Both the position numbers and the translations under genes were made by a program. Source: Ruminococcus flavefaciens (GTDB lineage Bacteria > Bacillota > Clostridia > Oscillospirales > Ruminococcaceae). Taken from it: a stretch of 64,000 bases of DNA. Location of the stretch: contig JAMPIL010000001.1 in NCBI GenBank assembly GCA_023662725.1, forward strand, positions 580,258-644,257, in the 5' to 3' direction. Below the pieces are notes generated by a model. The model was given only the letters and a program-made list of their open reading frames with translations, was not told the DNA's origin and did no database searches. Shown here one piece after another: positions 51,058 through 60,116 of the stretch. Position 1 is the stretch's first letter. Each line of letters opens with the position of its first letter.

Positions 51058-53424
51058 TTATCTGCGTTTTGCTTTCTTTATAAAACCCAGACTCCTTTTC
51101 GTTGCGGACAATAATTTCCTGAATCTAAAAATGCTTTTATATTTTCTTTCAACGCCACTGATTCCATTTTCTGCATACTCTCTCTTCATTTTTGAGCGAA
51201 CATGAGTATATGACGAAGGTTTACATAGATTGGAATGGCTTAATTGCACTCTTTTTCTTGAAACAGGATATAAAAACAGCTTATTCCCAAATTCTGAAAT
51301 CAATTTTTGCCCTTTCTGCGAATTGATAAGCAAGCAATTTATGTAATCGGAATCATGCATAACAGCGCCTTCACGAAAAAGTCCGGGATAATCTTCTCTT
51401 GCCTCAAAATAATCACCGATTGTAATATCCGCCGGTTTTTCTGCTGAAGCATATTCGCAATGATAACATTGGTCACGGTAACTGTCTTGGTGCATAAACA
51501 TATCATAATAACCTGATTTTTCAATCGGAACAGTTATCTTTTTTTGTTTATCGTCAGATGTCAGATTTCCTGAAATCTGATACCTGATATCTCCTGATTC
51601 TTTAGACCTGAATGAAAAATCAGAAAATTCTCCGCCATTTACCTTGCTAAGAAATTTAGTATAATCAGAAAAAAGTTTAAAGCCAGGAACGCCGTGACAG
51701 ATTAAATCTATTGTAAAAAGTTGATCAATCTCAATATTTTTAATTGCAAGATAACTGTAAAGTGCTTTCACCTGACAAGATGTTCCACAAAACAAAACAC
51801 TTTTTTTCTTTTTCAATGCTTCTGCAGCAGCACTGTAAATATTTGCGCAATTGCTTTCTGCATATTTAGAACCCAGTACATTTTCTAACTGCTCAGCCTT
51901 ATCAACAATAATATGTGAAATATCCGGTATTCCATGACTGAATGACAATTCAGATGCAGCAACTAATCCTCCATTATTAATGAAAGAATATGCCAGTGCT
52001 GAAAAGACACCACCTGATGCTGAAATTTGCCTTTGATTTTTATCGGTGTTATATGCAATAAATGCTTTTTCTGTATTTATAAACTGGTTGGGAGTAACAT
52101 AATGACACACTTTACTGCATAATTTACAGTTGATACATTTTTCGCTATTTATTGTTGGTATTCTATAACCAAAATCGGAATAGGAAACAGTAATTGCATC
52201 TGTCGGACAAATACCCGCACACGCCATACAGCCTGTGCAGTTTTCTTTACTCTTTAAAGTCACCTCAGGTTGGAAAGACTCTTGGTGTGTTTCAATCGCA
52301 TTCAATAAATACTCTGATATTGCCAAACTTTCCTTATCTTTTATCACATCAAAACAAGGCGTCACCGACTCTAACTGTGTAATATCACATGAATCATTTG
52401 TAATATACCTGTCAGCACAGTTGTATATTGAAAATAGATTCTGTAACCTACTGCTTTGTTTATTGTTGTGACCATAAATTCTTTCAAATGTGAAAAAAGA
52501 CTTATTAAAAATGATAGAGAAGTGAGATGTGTGAAATGAATCAGTACACACAAATCTTGCGTTTTTTATTAAGGCAACATAATCATAAGGGTTACCGCTT
52601 TTCAAAACATGATTATATACTTCGCTGTATTCTGCATAATCATTTGCAAAACACCATGTATTCAGGTTATGTTTTTGAGCGAGATACGAAATTGTTTTTA
52701 ATGCTGTCTGATTTGGCGCACCTAAAAAATGGACAAAAATATAATCTTCATCCATCGTCATACCTTTTTTTGAAAAGTCTTCCCATTCTTCCGAACTTAA
52801 CAACATTATTGGGTCTGCTAAGCGCGGAACAGTTCTTGATGTTAATTCCTGAATGATCTTTACGCCTGATTCTTCTCTTGCAGATAACACAGGAATTTTG
52901 GAAATAGACTTCTTAAAATGTGAATAATTGAAATCTTTAATTTTTTCTACACCAAAGCTCGGTGATAAAGCCACCTTTTTTTTGTCATCCACAAATTCCA
53001 AAAACATAAACGGATGAACTAAGTAACCGCCACCCCAAACTTGATCACTTCCCGAAATGAAAAAATCGTAGTTTCCATTGAAGTGTTTAGAGTTTATAAG
53101 CCTGTACTCCACCCCTTTGGGCTGAAGTACAGACTCGCAAAACCAGTCTAATCCAAATTTAGATTCAGCAGTCATGCTATGATTGTTTTTCTGAATGCTA
53201 TTTTTTATTTGTTTCCGATTTCTCCAAAATCCTCTGTATCTGATAGAATGGTAAAGTATGTTCAGGATAGACTTTATCTTTGATTTGACTTTTTCAGTGC
53301 CATGTTCCTCTATAAAAAGCACATCACACTCACATCCATGTTTTTTTAAAAAAGTTTTGGTTGCATAACACTGCAATTCTGAACCGTAGTTATCACGAAA
53401 AAGAGTGATGAGTCCAATTCTCAT
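51058..53424 (-). CDS. Polysaccharide pyruvyltransferase fused to FrhB-type Fe-S flavoprotein
   Basis: The 788-residue protein joins two enzymes. Residues about 1-380 are a pyruvyltransferase-family domain (RIGLITLFRDNYGSELQC, FISGSDQVWGGGY, TDSFHTSHFSIIF). Residues about 395-788 are a coenzyme F420 hydrogenase/dehydrogenase beta-like domain with two ferredoxin motifs (CTGCMACAGICP, CINCKLCSKVCH), ASGGVFSALA, FCGTSCQVKALY and DQCYHCEYAS. Separate pairs of these genes are common in Firmicute capsule loci; here they are one chain. It probably decorates the polysaccharide, with the redox half acting on a sugar or on the pyruvyl group; this is inference. Confidence 0.88.
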   Translation of the reverse strand: MRIGLITLFRDNYGSELQCYATKTFLKKHGCECDVLFIEEHGTEKVKSKIKSILNILYHSIRYRGFWRNRKQIKNSIQKNNHSMTAESKFGLDWFCESVLQPKGVEYRLINSKHFNGNYDFFISGSDQVWGGGYLVHPFMFLEFVDDKKKVALSPSFGVEKIKDFNYSHFKKSISKIPVLSAREESGVKIIQELTSRTVPRLADPIMLLSSEEWEDFSKKGMTMDEDYIFVHFLGAPNQTALKTISYLAQKHNLNTWCFANDYAEYSEVYNHVLKSGNPYDYVALIKNARFVCTDSFHTSHFSIIFNKSFFTFERIYGHNNKQSSRLQNLFSIYNCADRYITNDSCDITQLESVTPCFDVIKDKESLAISEYLLNAIETHQESFQPEVTLKSKENCTGCMACAGICPTDAITVSYSDFGYRIPTINSEKCINCKLCSKVCHYVTPNQFINTEKAFIAYNTDKNQRQISASGGVFSALAYSFINNGGLVAASELSFSHGIPDISHIIVDKAEQLENVLGSKYAESNCANIYSAAAEALKKKKSVLFCGTSCQVKALYSYLAIKNIEIDQLFTIDLICHGVPGFKLFSDYTKFLSKVNGGEFSDFSFRSKESGDIRYQISGNLTSDDKQKKITVPIEKSGYYDMFMHQDSYRDQCYHCEYASAEKPADITIGDYFEAREDYPGLFREGAVMHDSDYINCLLINSQKGQKLISEFGNKLFLYPVSRKRVQLSHSNLCKPSSYTHVRSKMKREYAENGISGVERKYKSIFRFRKLLSATKRSLGFIKKAKRR

Positions 53425-53445
53425 ATTTTTTCCTTTCCGACATTG

Positions 53446-54180
53446 TTAATGATTACTTGTCTTTTTTCTTCCAAAAACTTTCTTTAACCATTCGGCAAAT
53501 GTTTCCCCAAAAATTCTTCGTGATGACCGGTATACTTTTCCTCTGAACTTACTATACCCACTCTTCCAGCTTGCAGCATAATGGTGAACGGAAACTGTAT
53601 TTTTAGTAATATGTACCCTTCCGGTATTCATGTCCGTTGGCTGAAAATATTCCATCGGATATACTGTTGTGCCGCCGACTACCTGCATCTGATTATTTAA
53701 CTTCAAACCAAATTTACAGAGAATTTCTGTTTCTCGTTCACATACTGTAAGCAGGTTTAACTCGCCGTTTTCCTTTAGGAATTTATCTTTCGCATATGAT
53801 TCAAGCATTAATTCACATACTTTATCATGCTTTTCGGCAGCTCGCACCAATCCACTATTAATTAATTTCTCGGATTCAAATCCAACGCAAGTGCTTGCTA
53901 TGCTGTCTATCGGTTTCAGCAATTCCACATCGGTATCCAGATATATGCCGCCATAATTATAAAGCACGAAAAAACGACAGTAGTCTGAAACAAAAGCCCA
54001 CTTTTTAGACGCATATGCTTCTTTGACATAATCGCAGCAATTTATGTCAAAATTATCTTCGTTCCATTCTTTGATTTCATAGTCAGGGCAGAATCTTTTC
54101 CAGCTTTCGATACACTTTAGTATCAACCTGGATTTCGGATTTTTGCCGAACCAGCAGTAATGGATAACTTTATTATTCAT
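53446..54180 (-). CDS. GT32-like capsular glycosyltransferase
   Basis: The 244-residue protein carries the sugar-binding DXD region of this family (FVSDYCRFFVLYNYGGIYLD and then TDVELLKP near 80-92), with the typical opening VIHYCWFGKNPKS. It transfers a sugar onto the lipid-linked repeat unit in the cytoplasm. Donor and acceptor are unknown. Confidence 0.9.
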   Translation of the reverse strand: MNNKVIHYCWFGKNPKSRLILKCIESWKRFCPDYEIKEWNEDNFDINCCDYVKEAYASKKWAFVSDYCRFFVLYNYGGIYLDTDVELLKPIDSIASTCVGFESEKLINSGLVRAAEKHDKVCELMLESYAKDKFLKENGELNLLTVCERETEILCKFGLKLNNQMQVVGGTTVYPMEYFQPTDMNTGRVHITKNTVSVHHYAASWKSGYSKFRGKVYRSSRRIFGETFAEWLKKVFGRKKTSNH

Positions 54181-54195
54181 ATATTGTCTCCTTAC

Positions 54196-55275
54196 TCATT
54201 GCCATAAAGTATATGGTAGAACTCCAGACCAATATGGCCGCCATATTAAAATCACAAGATTATACATTAAGCATCCACTAATTATGCCAATTGATAAATA
54301 TATTTTTTTCTTTGGGTTTGTGATTCTGACAATTGAATTTGGAACAGATACACAAAACATAATCGTGAAGTATGTACCCATTCTGCTCAATATTGATCCA
54401 TTTACGGATGCAAGGGTTATCACGAATCCCAATAATGCCATCCAATACTCTACTTGTTCTTTCTTGCTTCCATCGCTATTTTTTCTATAGCTAAATTCAA
54501 CAATTAAAAAGAATAGAAAATAGACCAATGCTTTGAGTACAATTCCTAATTTATTCTGCTGAAAATACTGGTCAGATGTTAAGTACTTTGAGTATATTGG
54601 CATTATCTTTATCATTATAGGCAACAGTTGTCCAGTTCCAAGAGCAATCACTGTAGAGATCAATATATAAATATATCTTTTTTGCGAATCAAGTTTGACA
54701 TAGGATAAGGGAAAGAGGATTAGTATTACAAAAGCTGATGTGTGGAATAAACCTGCAACAACGGTAATACAAACAAACAATAGTTTTTTATCTTCTTTTA
54801 GAAAATGGATTGCTAAGAATGTTAATGCAATAGACAGATACTGCCTCATCATATTCATTGAATCATAAAAGAACATTAACGTCATGAACATCAATACAGA
54901 AAACCATGGCAATTTTGATTCTTTATAAAACACAATATATATAATGCATAATATAATTAACGAACTGCAAAAAATCAATGCATGAGGATCAGAAGTAAAG
55001 CGTGATATAATATATTGATACAATATGTAGCCCAGTTCAAATCTGTCATTATCTATGTCTAAAGTATTAGAAGCGGCAATTCTATTAAATAAGCGGACGT
55101 ACATTTGTGTGTCCATTCCAACGTTTAGTCCACGAAGTCCTGATAAAATCAACAAATTAAAAAAAGAAATTACCCCAAATAAAACAGATAGTATTTTCTC
55201 ATATTTTTTGTTTTTTATTGCGATTAAGCAGCTTAAAAACAACAATATAGAGGTTGGTATTAAAAAACAATGCAT
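54196..55275 (-). CDS. EpsG-family polysaccharide polymerase
   Basis: The 359-residue membrane protein has about ten helices and EpsG marks: LSGLRGLNVGMDTQMYV, MNMMRQYLSIALTFLAIHFL and GLFHTSAFV. It should act as the Wzy-like polymerase of the capsule. It is 28 bases downstream of the GT4 gene. Confidence 0.87.
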   Translation of the reverse strand: MHCFLIPTSILLFLSCLIAIKNKKYEKILSVLFGVISFFNLLILSGLRGLNVGMDTQMYVRLFNRIAASNTLDIDNDRFELGYILYQYIISRFTSDPHALIFCSSLIILCIIYIVFYKESKLPWFSVLMFMTLMFFYDSMNMMRQYLSIALTFLAIHFLKEDKKLLFVCITVVAGLFHTSAFVILILFPLSYVKLDSQKRYIYILISTVIALGTGQLLPIMIKIMPIYSKYLTSDQYFQQNKLGIVLKALVYFLFFLIVEFSYRKNSDGSKKEQVEYWMALLGFVITLASVNGSILSRMGTYFTIMFCVSVPNSIVRITNPKKKIYLSIGIISGCLMYNLVILIWRPYWSGVLPYTLWQ

Positions 55276-55303
55276 TGATACATTCTCCTATATTTGGAAC
55301 TCA

Positions 55304-56401
55304 TTAATAGTTAGAAAGCCATTTTTTTATAAATTCTGTTTTCCCAAACCCCTTTTCTTCAAGAGCAACGGCACGAGAATTTCTTAATTCCATATTCTCT
55401 ATTTTCCTGACATTTTCTATTGCATCAACCCATTTTTGTATATTGTCAGTGGGAATAATTTGTACCAAATTCAATCCAACTTCAACTTCCGGTGTAACTT
55501 TATCAGAAATAATACATGGGCATCCCGCTGCCTGAGCTTCAAGCATTGTTACTGGAAATCCTTCGCCAGGCAAAGACGGCAAAATAACACAATCAAATAA
55601 TTTCATCAATACCGGTATATCCTGCCTTTGACCTGTAAGAATAACGTTACCGATACCTGACGCTAAACTTTTTATCTCTTCAAATTCAATTCCATCCCCA
55701 ACGAGAACAAATTTAAATTTTGTATTTTTCTTCATAGATTTGGCAAGTTCCAGTATAAAACGCTGATTTTTCATCGGACTCATTCTTCCTACATGACCTA
55801 TTAGTATATCATCATTTATACCCAATGAACTACGGACTTCATTTAATTCTTCTTTAGTAACAGATATGTAATCATCTATATTCACAGCATTATAAATAAC
55901 CTCATATTTTTCCTTTTCAAACAGAAAATCTCCAGCCATTCTACTGCACGCAATATTGCACGTTGAATTTTTTAAAAGCATCCGAAAAAAAGGAGCAGCA
56001 ATAATTTTTTTTATTGCAGATGTTTTTCGTTGGATTGCCGTAACATGAGAGTGACATATCCGATTTGAAATGCCGGCATTTTTAGCAGCAAGCAGTGAAA
56101 CTCCTGATTGCATACCAGTATGTACATGAATAGCATCATATCTTATCTGATTATTTTTCAATAATTTTTTCACCGCATTGTAGTATGAAAATATGCCCAT
56201 TTTTCGCACATCACCTGGTAGGATATATACATTAGATCCGTTTTTTCTTAACATTTCTACAACATCAATTTTAGTTGTTCCCTCATGAGTCAGAAAATCA
56301 AAATGATACTTATCCTTATCCATATTATTCATAATGTCCAGAACCACTGTAGTGTCTCCGCCACATCCTAAGTGACCTATAACCTGCAATACATTTTTCA
56401 T
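55304..56401 (-). CDS. GT4-family glycosyltransferase
   Basis: The 365-residue protein has the GT-B layout: QVIGHLGCGGDTTVVLDI at the start, HVHTGMQSGVSLLAAK, then GHVGRMSPMKNQRFILELA and the C-terminal donor site SLPGEGFPVTMLEAQAAGCP with the EX7E pattern. It resembles EpsF-type enzymes. Its ATG overlaps the stop of the GT2 gene by four bases. Confidence 0.92.
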   Translation of the reverse strand: MKNVLQVIGHLGCGGDTTVVLDIMNNMDKDKYHFDFLTHEGTTKIDVVEMLRKNGSNVYILPGDVRKMGIFSYYNAVKKLLKNNQIRYDAIHVHTGMQSGVSLLAAKNAGISNRICHSHVTAIQRKTSAIKKIIAAPFFRMLLKNSTCNIACSRMAGDFLFEKEKYEVIYNAVNIDDYISVTKEELNEVRSSLGINDDILIGHVGRMSPMKNQRFILELAKSMKKNTKFKFVLVGDGIEFEEIKSLASGIGNVILTGQRQDIPVLMKLFDCVILPSLPGEGFPVTMLEAQAAGCPCIISDKVTPEVEVGLNLVQIIPTDNIQKWVDAIENVRKIENMELRNSRAVALEEKGFGKTEFIKKWLSNY

Positions 56402-57174
56402 TTTCCACCTCTTATATAGATTCTTTTAATACTTGCATGGTAAGCCCACCCGATTAAACAGATTACAGATTTTGGAATCGAAAGATGTTCCACTCCTCGA
56501 TACAAATACCAAGTCCGCTTCATTGCAGAAAACTTATTTGCACTAAGCGACTGTGGCACTCGACGATACTGTGCTAAAACTTCATTTTGGCCTACAAATT
56601 CAACTCCATTGCGGAGCATCTGTAACCAAGTTGCAGAATCCTGTCCACGCCGCACATTAGGCATTATCAACAGCTTGCGATCAACCATATCCAGATCAAC
56701 GATAACGCCTACTGTCTGAATGATTGTATTACTTAAAAGCTGATTATATGTAATAGTCCTTGGCATATGGACAATCTTGTTCAATGATGTACCGTCTGCT
56801 TCAATTTTTTCATAATCGCAACAACTGAATTGAACATTATTCTTAGTCATAAATTTAATCTGACGTTCCAACTTATTTGGCAACCAAATATCATCTGCAT
56901 CCAAATATGCAATATATCGTCCTTTAGCTGCATCAAGACCAGCATTTCGTGCTAACGCCGCACCGCCATTTTTAAGCTGTTTGATATAACGTATGCGATT
57001 ATCTTTTTTGACATAAGCCTGAATAATTTCTGCACTGTTATCAGGGGTGCAGTCATCTACAAGTAACATTTCCCAGTTGGTGTATGTCTGTTTCTGAACA
57101 CTTTCAATTGTATTAGAAAGATACTTGGCACAGTTATATACAGGCGTAATGATTGAAACTAAGTCTTTTGCCAT
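56398..57174 (-). CDS. GT2-family glycosyltransferase
   Basis: The 258-residue protein has the GT-A family 2 fold: VSIITPVYNCAKYLSNTIES, LLVDDCTPDNS, ARNAGLDAAKGRYIAYLDAD with the DXD-type metal site and RRGQDSATWLQML. It adds a sugar to the capsule repeat unit. ATGA overlap couples it to the following GT4 gene. Confidence 0.93.
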   Translation of the reverse strand: MAKDLVSIITPVYNCAKYLSNTIESVQKQTYTNWEMLLVDDCTPDNSAEIIQAYVKKDNRIRYIKQLKNGGAALARNAGLDAAKGRYIAYLDADDIWLPNKLERQIKFMTKNNVQFSCCDYEKIEADGTSLNKIVHMPRTITYNQLLSNTIIQTVGVIVDLDMVDRKLLIMPNVRRGQDSATWLQMLRNGVEFVGQNEVLAQYRRVPQSLSANKFSAMKRTWYLYRGVEHLSIPKSVICLIGWAYHASIKRIYIRGGK

Positions 57175-57204
57175 TGATTACGACCTCCCAAAATGCTGTA
57201 CATT

Positions 57205-58440
57205 TTAATCTCTTCTAAAAATATCCCTTGTATAAACTTTCTCTTGAACGTCATCCAAACAACTGTCATAACGGTTAGCAATAATTGCTTGACTCTGATT
57301 CTTGAATTCTTTCAAATCATTTACAACTCTGCTGCTAAAGAACGTAGTATTATCTTCTAAAGCAGGCTCATAAATGATCACATTCGCACCTTTTGCCCTA
57401 ATTCGTTTCATAACACCTTGAATAGAACTTTGGCGGAAATTATCAGAATTGCTTTTCATAGTCAAACGATATACACCAATTGTAATAGGCTTTTCCTTTG
57501 AAGAATGATATTCACCATCTGCGTAGGAGTAGTAATTTGCTATTTCCAGCACTCTATCAGCAATAAAATCCTTACGGGTACGATTTGACTCGACAATTGC
57601 TGTCATCATATTCTGAGGAACATTCTCATAATTAGCAAGCAACTGCTTGGTATCTTTTGGCAAACAGTAACCGCCATACCCAAAACTTGGATTGTTATAA
57701 TGTGAGCCGATACGAGGATCAAGACATACTCCATCAATAATCTGCTGCGTGTTCAAACCTTTCAGTTCTGCATAGGTGTCCAATTCATTAAAATAGGAAA
57801 CTCTCAATGCGAGATAAGTATTGGCAAATAGTTTGACTGCTTCTGCCTCTGTAAACCCCATAAAGAGCGTATCAATATTTTCTTTCATTGCACCTTCTTG
57901 CAGGAGTTCTGCAAAGATATGAGCAGCTTTCACTAAACGCTCGTCTTGCATATCAGTTCCGACAATTATTCTACTCGGATAAAGATTGTCATAGAGAGCC
58001 TTTGACTCACGCAGGAATTCAGGACTGAAAATAATTTTTTTACTACCTGTTTTTTCACGGATACATTCAGTGTAACCTACAGGAATTGTTGATTTAATAA
58101 CCATAATTGCATCCGGATTATACTGCATAACAAGAGCGATAACTGACTCAACAGCAGATGTATCAAAGAAATTTTTCTTGCTGTCATAATTGGTAGGTGC
58201 TGCGATAACAACAAGATCCGCATCGCTGTATGCTTTCTTTGCATCCAATGTTGCAGTCAGATTCAATTCTTTTTCAGACAAATATGTTTCAATATAATCA
58301 TCCTGAATTGGGGATTTTCTGTTATTGATCATTTCTACCTTTTCAGGAATAATATCAACTGCCATAACCTCATGGTGCTGTGCCAATAATACAGCAATTG
58401 ATAATCCAACGTAACCTGTACCTGCTACTGCGATTTTCAT
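57205..58440 (-). CDS. UDP-glucose 6-dehydrogenase family
   Basis: The 411-residue protein has the NAD-binding [20 protein letters not shown], the KSTIPVGYT and FSPEFLRES segments, and the catalytic Cys in [15 protein letters not shown] near 255. It oxidises a UDP-sugar to the uronic acid, most likely UDP-glucuronate for the capsule. A UDP-GlcNAc/ManNAc dehydrogenase is less likely from the motifs. Confidence 0.92.
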   Translation of the reverse strand: MKIAVAGTGYVGLSIAVLLAQHHEVMAVDIIPEKVEMINNRKSPIQDDYIETYLSEKELNLTATLDAKKAYSDADLVVIAAPTNYDSKKNFFDTSAVESVIALVMQYNPDAIMVIKSTIPVGYTECIREKTGSKKIIFSPEFLRESKALYDNLYPSRIIVGTDMQDERLVKAAHIFAELLQEGAMKENIDTLFMGFTEAEAVKLFANTYLALRVSYFNELDTYAELKGLNTQQIIDGVCLDPRIGSHYNNPSFGYGGYCLPKDTKQLLANYENVPQNMMTAIVESNRTRKDFIADRVLEIANYYSYADGEYHSSKEKPITIGVYRLTMKSNSDNFRQSSIQGVMKRIRAKGANVIIYEPALEDNTTFFSSRVVNDLKEFKNQSQAIIANRYDSCLDDVQEKVYTRDIFRRD

Positions 58441-58453
58441 ATTTCACGCTCCT

Positions 58454-59194
58454 TCATTTTGCACCCTTTCTTTGTAAAACCGACATAACCGTCTTAAAAA
58501 CAATCTTCATATCCAATCCAAAAGAACAATTCCGCACATAATACAACTCCATATCCTGACGCTTGTGTTCTTCATATCCAACATCATTTCTCGCATAAGC
58601 CTGCCAGTAACCAGTTAAGCCGGGTTTTACCGATAAAAATTCAGTTTCTTCACGCTCGGTATAATTAGTGGAAAGCTCCTCAGACAAAACAGGTCTCGGT
58701 CCGACAACGGACATATTTCCGAGCAGACAAATGTTGTAGACAATCTGCGGAAGCTCGTCCACCGACCACTGACGGATTTTTGCCCCGAAACATTTCTTAC
58801 CGTCACCCGGATTTTTATATCCTATCAGTCTCGGATCATCGTCCAGCTTATACTCTTTTTTATATTCTTCAAGCTGCTCGGATGTCAGGAATTCTTCAAG
58901 ATGATCTGCGTTTTTCTTCATAGTGCGAAATTTCAGGATTTTCAGCGGTTGCCCTGACTGCCCCACCCGCTCCTGCATATAAAAAGGATTTCCTGGATCT
59001 TTTATAAAAATTATCAATGCAATAACAGCAACCGGAATCAGTATCACAATGGTCGCAATTAAAGAAGATATAAAATCAAATATTCGCTTGAATATAAGAT
59101 AAAATAACCCTGCTTTATTTGCAATGCCGGCATTCGGATATGTAATAGTTTTCGTTCTTATTTCTGCTTTATCTTTCACACTAACATCTTTCAT
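58454..59194 (-). CDS. Initiating sugar-1-phosphate transferase (WcaJ/CpsE type)
   Basis: The 246-residue protein has one N-terminal membrane helix pair (about 36-62) and the bacterial sugar transferase domain: KRIFDFISSLIA, FYMQERVGQSG, LKILKFRTMKKNADHLEEF, VVGPRPVLSEE and VKPGLTGYWQA. It moves a hexose-1-phosphate from UDP-sugar to undecaprenyl phosphate, starting repeat-unit synthesis. Confidence 0.94.
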   Translation of the reverse strand: MKDVSVKDKAEIRTKTITYPNAGIANKAGLFYLIFKRIFDFISSLIATIVILIPVAVIALIIFIKDPGNPFYMQERVGQSGQPLKILKFRTMKKNADHLEEFLTSEQLEEYKKEYKLDDDPRLIGYKNPGDGKKCFGAKIRQWSVDELPQIVYNICLLGNMSVVGPRPVLSEELSTNYTEREETEFLSVKPGLTGYWQAYARNDVGYEEHKRQDMELYYVRNCSFGLDMKIVFKTVMSVLQRKGAK

Positions 59195-59256
59195 AAAACC
59201 CCACCTTATTTTTCACATCACACAATAAAATCATCTGTTTCTACACAGCCATATGT

Positions 59257-59448
59257 TTAATTCCAGCATTCTCTGCAAAGCTGGCCGCAACCGTCAACAT
59301 AATACTTCCTTTTGTCAGCAGGAGTTCCTCGGTTGATTTCAGTTTTGCATCCGCAAAGAATGCAGCTTTCAATTTCATCTGGCACAATAAAAATACTGCA
59401 TCGGTTTTCCGACGCATCGGAAATATTCTTTTTAACAGATAAAGTCAT
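59257..59448 (-). CDS. Small Cys-rich (zinc-finger-like) protein in the capsule operon
   Basis: The 63-residue protein overlaps the phosphatase stop by one base (TAATG), so it is translationally coupled and probably real. The second half has CILCGC and CGQLCREC, a four- to five-Cys knuckle pattern like a treble-clef or zinc ribbon. No function is known. It lies between the CpsB phosphatase and the initiating transferase, and may modulate one of them. Confidence 0.6.
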   Translation of the reverse strand: MTLSVKKNISDASENRCSIFIVPDEIESCILCGCKTEINRGTPADKRKYYVDGCGQLCRECWN

Positions 59449-60116
59449 TATCTTTTCGCCGCCTCTAATATTTTTTCGGAATTTTCCAGTATATCAGCAG
59501 AAACTTTCTTACGGAGCAACTCCCAATTCGGTTTTCTATCCAAAAGGTTATGACTGTCAGAACCAAAGATGATCGGATAGCCGTTTTTAATCAATTTCCT
59601 TACGAAATTACGCTGTTTGAAACTTCCGAATGTCTCGTTATTCACCTGAAAAATCGCTTTCATTTTCAAAACGCTATTCATATGCTCTCTGCTGAAAATA
59701 TCCATATACCGATGAATATGGGCAATAACAGGCTTTAGCTTGTACTCTGCGGAAATATTGTAAATTTCATCCTCCATCCACGACGAATATCCGGTGTATG
59801 GAAACTCCAATAGAATCAGATTTGTCCCTTGAAATGCAAGTTTTTCAAGGTCAGGCAGTTCGGAAATACCATGCTCAATTGCAATTTCTGCACCCAGATG
59901 AATATTTTCAGGTGAACCCATTTTTTCATAGGATTTCTGTCGCTTTTGAAGAAAATCACGCACGGACTTCTCACGGTGAGCATAGAAATGCGGCGTAGCG
60001 TAAATCTGCTCAATGCCTTGCTCTTTCAGCATCTCCAACAGTTTCAATGACATTTCCACACTTTCCGAACCGTCGTCAATTTTAGGCAGAATATGGATAT
60101 GGGATTCCGTCATCAT
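59448..60116 (-). CDS. cpsB: PHP-type tyrosine phosphatase CpsB
   Basis: The 222-residue protein has the PHP metal motifs: ESHIHILPKIDDGS at the start, ATPHFY, VIAHIHRY and FGSDSHNL. CpsB/YwqE-type enzymes dephosphorylate the Tyr-rich tail of the BY-kinase. Its start overlaps the kinase stop by four bases, as usual for this pair. Confidence 0.93.
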   Translation of the reverse strand: MMTESHIHILPKIDDGSESVEMSLKLLEMLKEQGIEQIYATPHFYAHREKSVRDFLQKRQKSYEKMGSPENIHLGAEIAIEHGISELPDLEKLAFQGTNLILLEFPYTGYSSWMEDEIYNISAEYKLKPVIAHIHRYMDIFSREHMNSVLKMKAIFQVNNETFGSFKQRNFVRKLIKNGYPIIFGSDSHNLLDRKPNWELLRKKVSADILENSEKILEAAKR

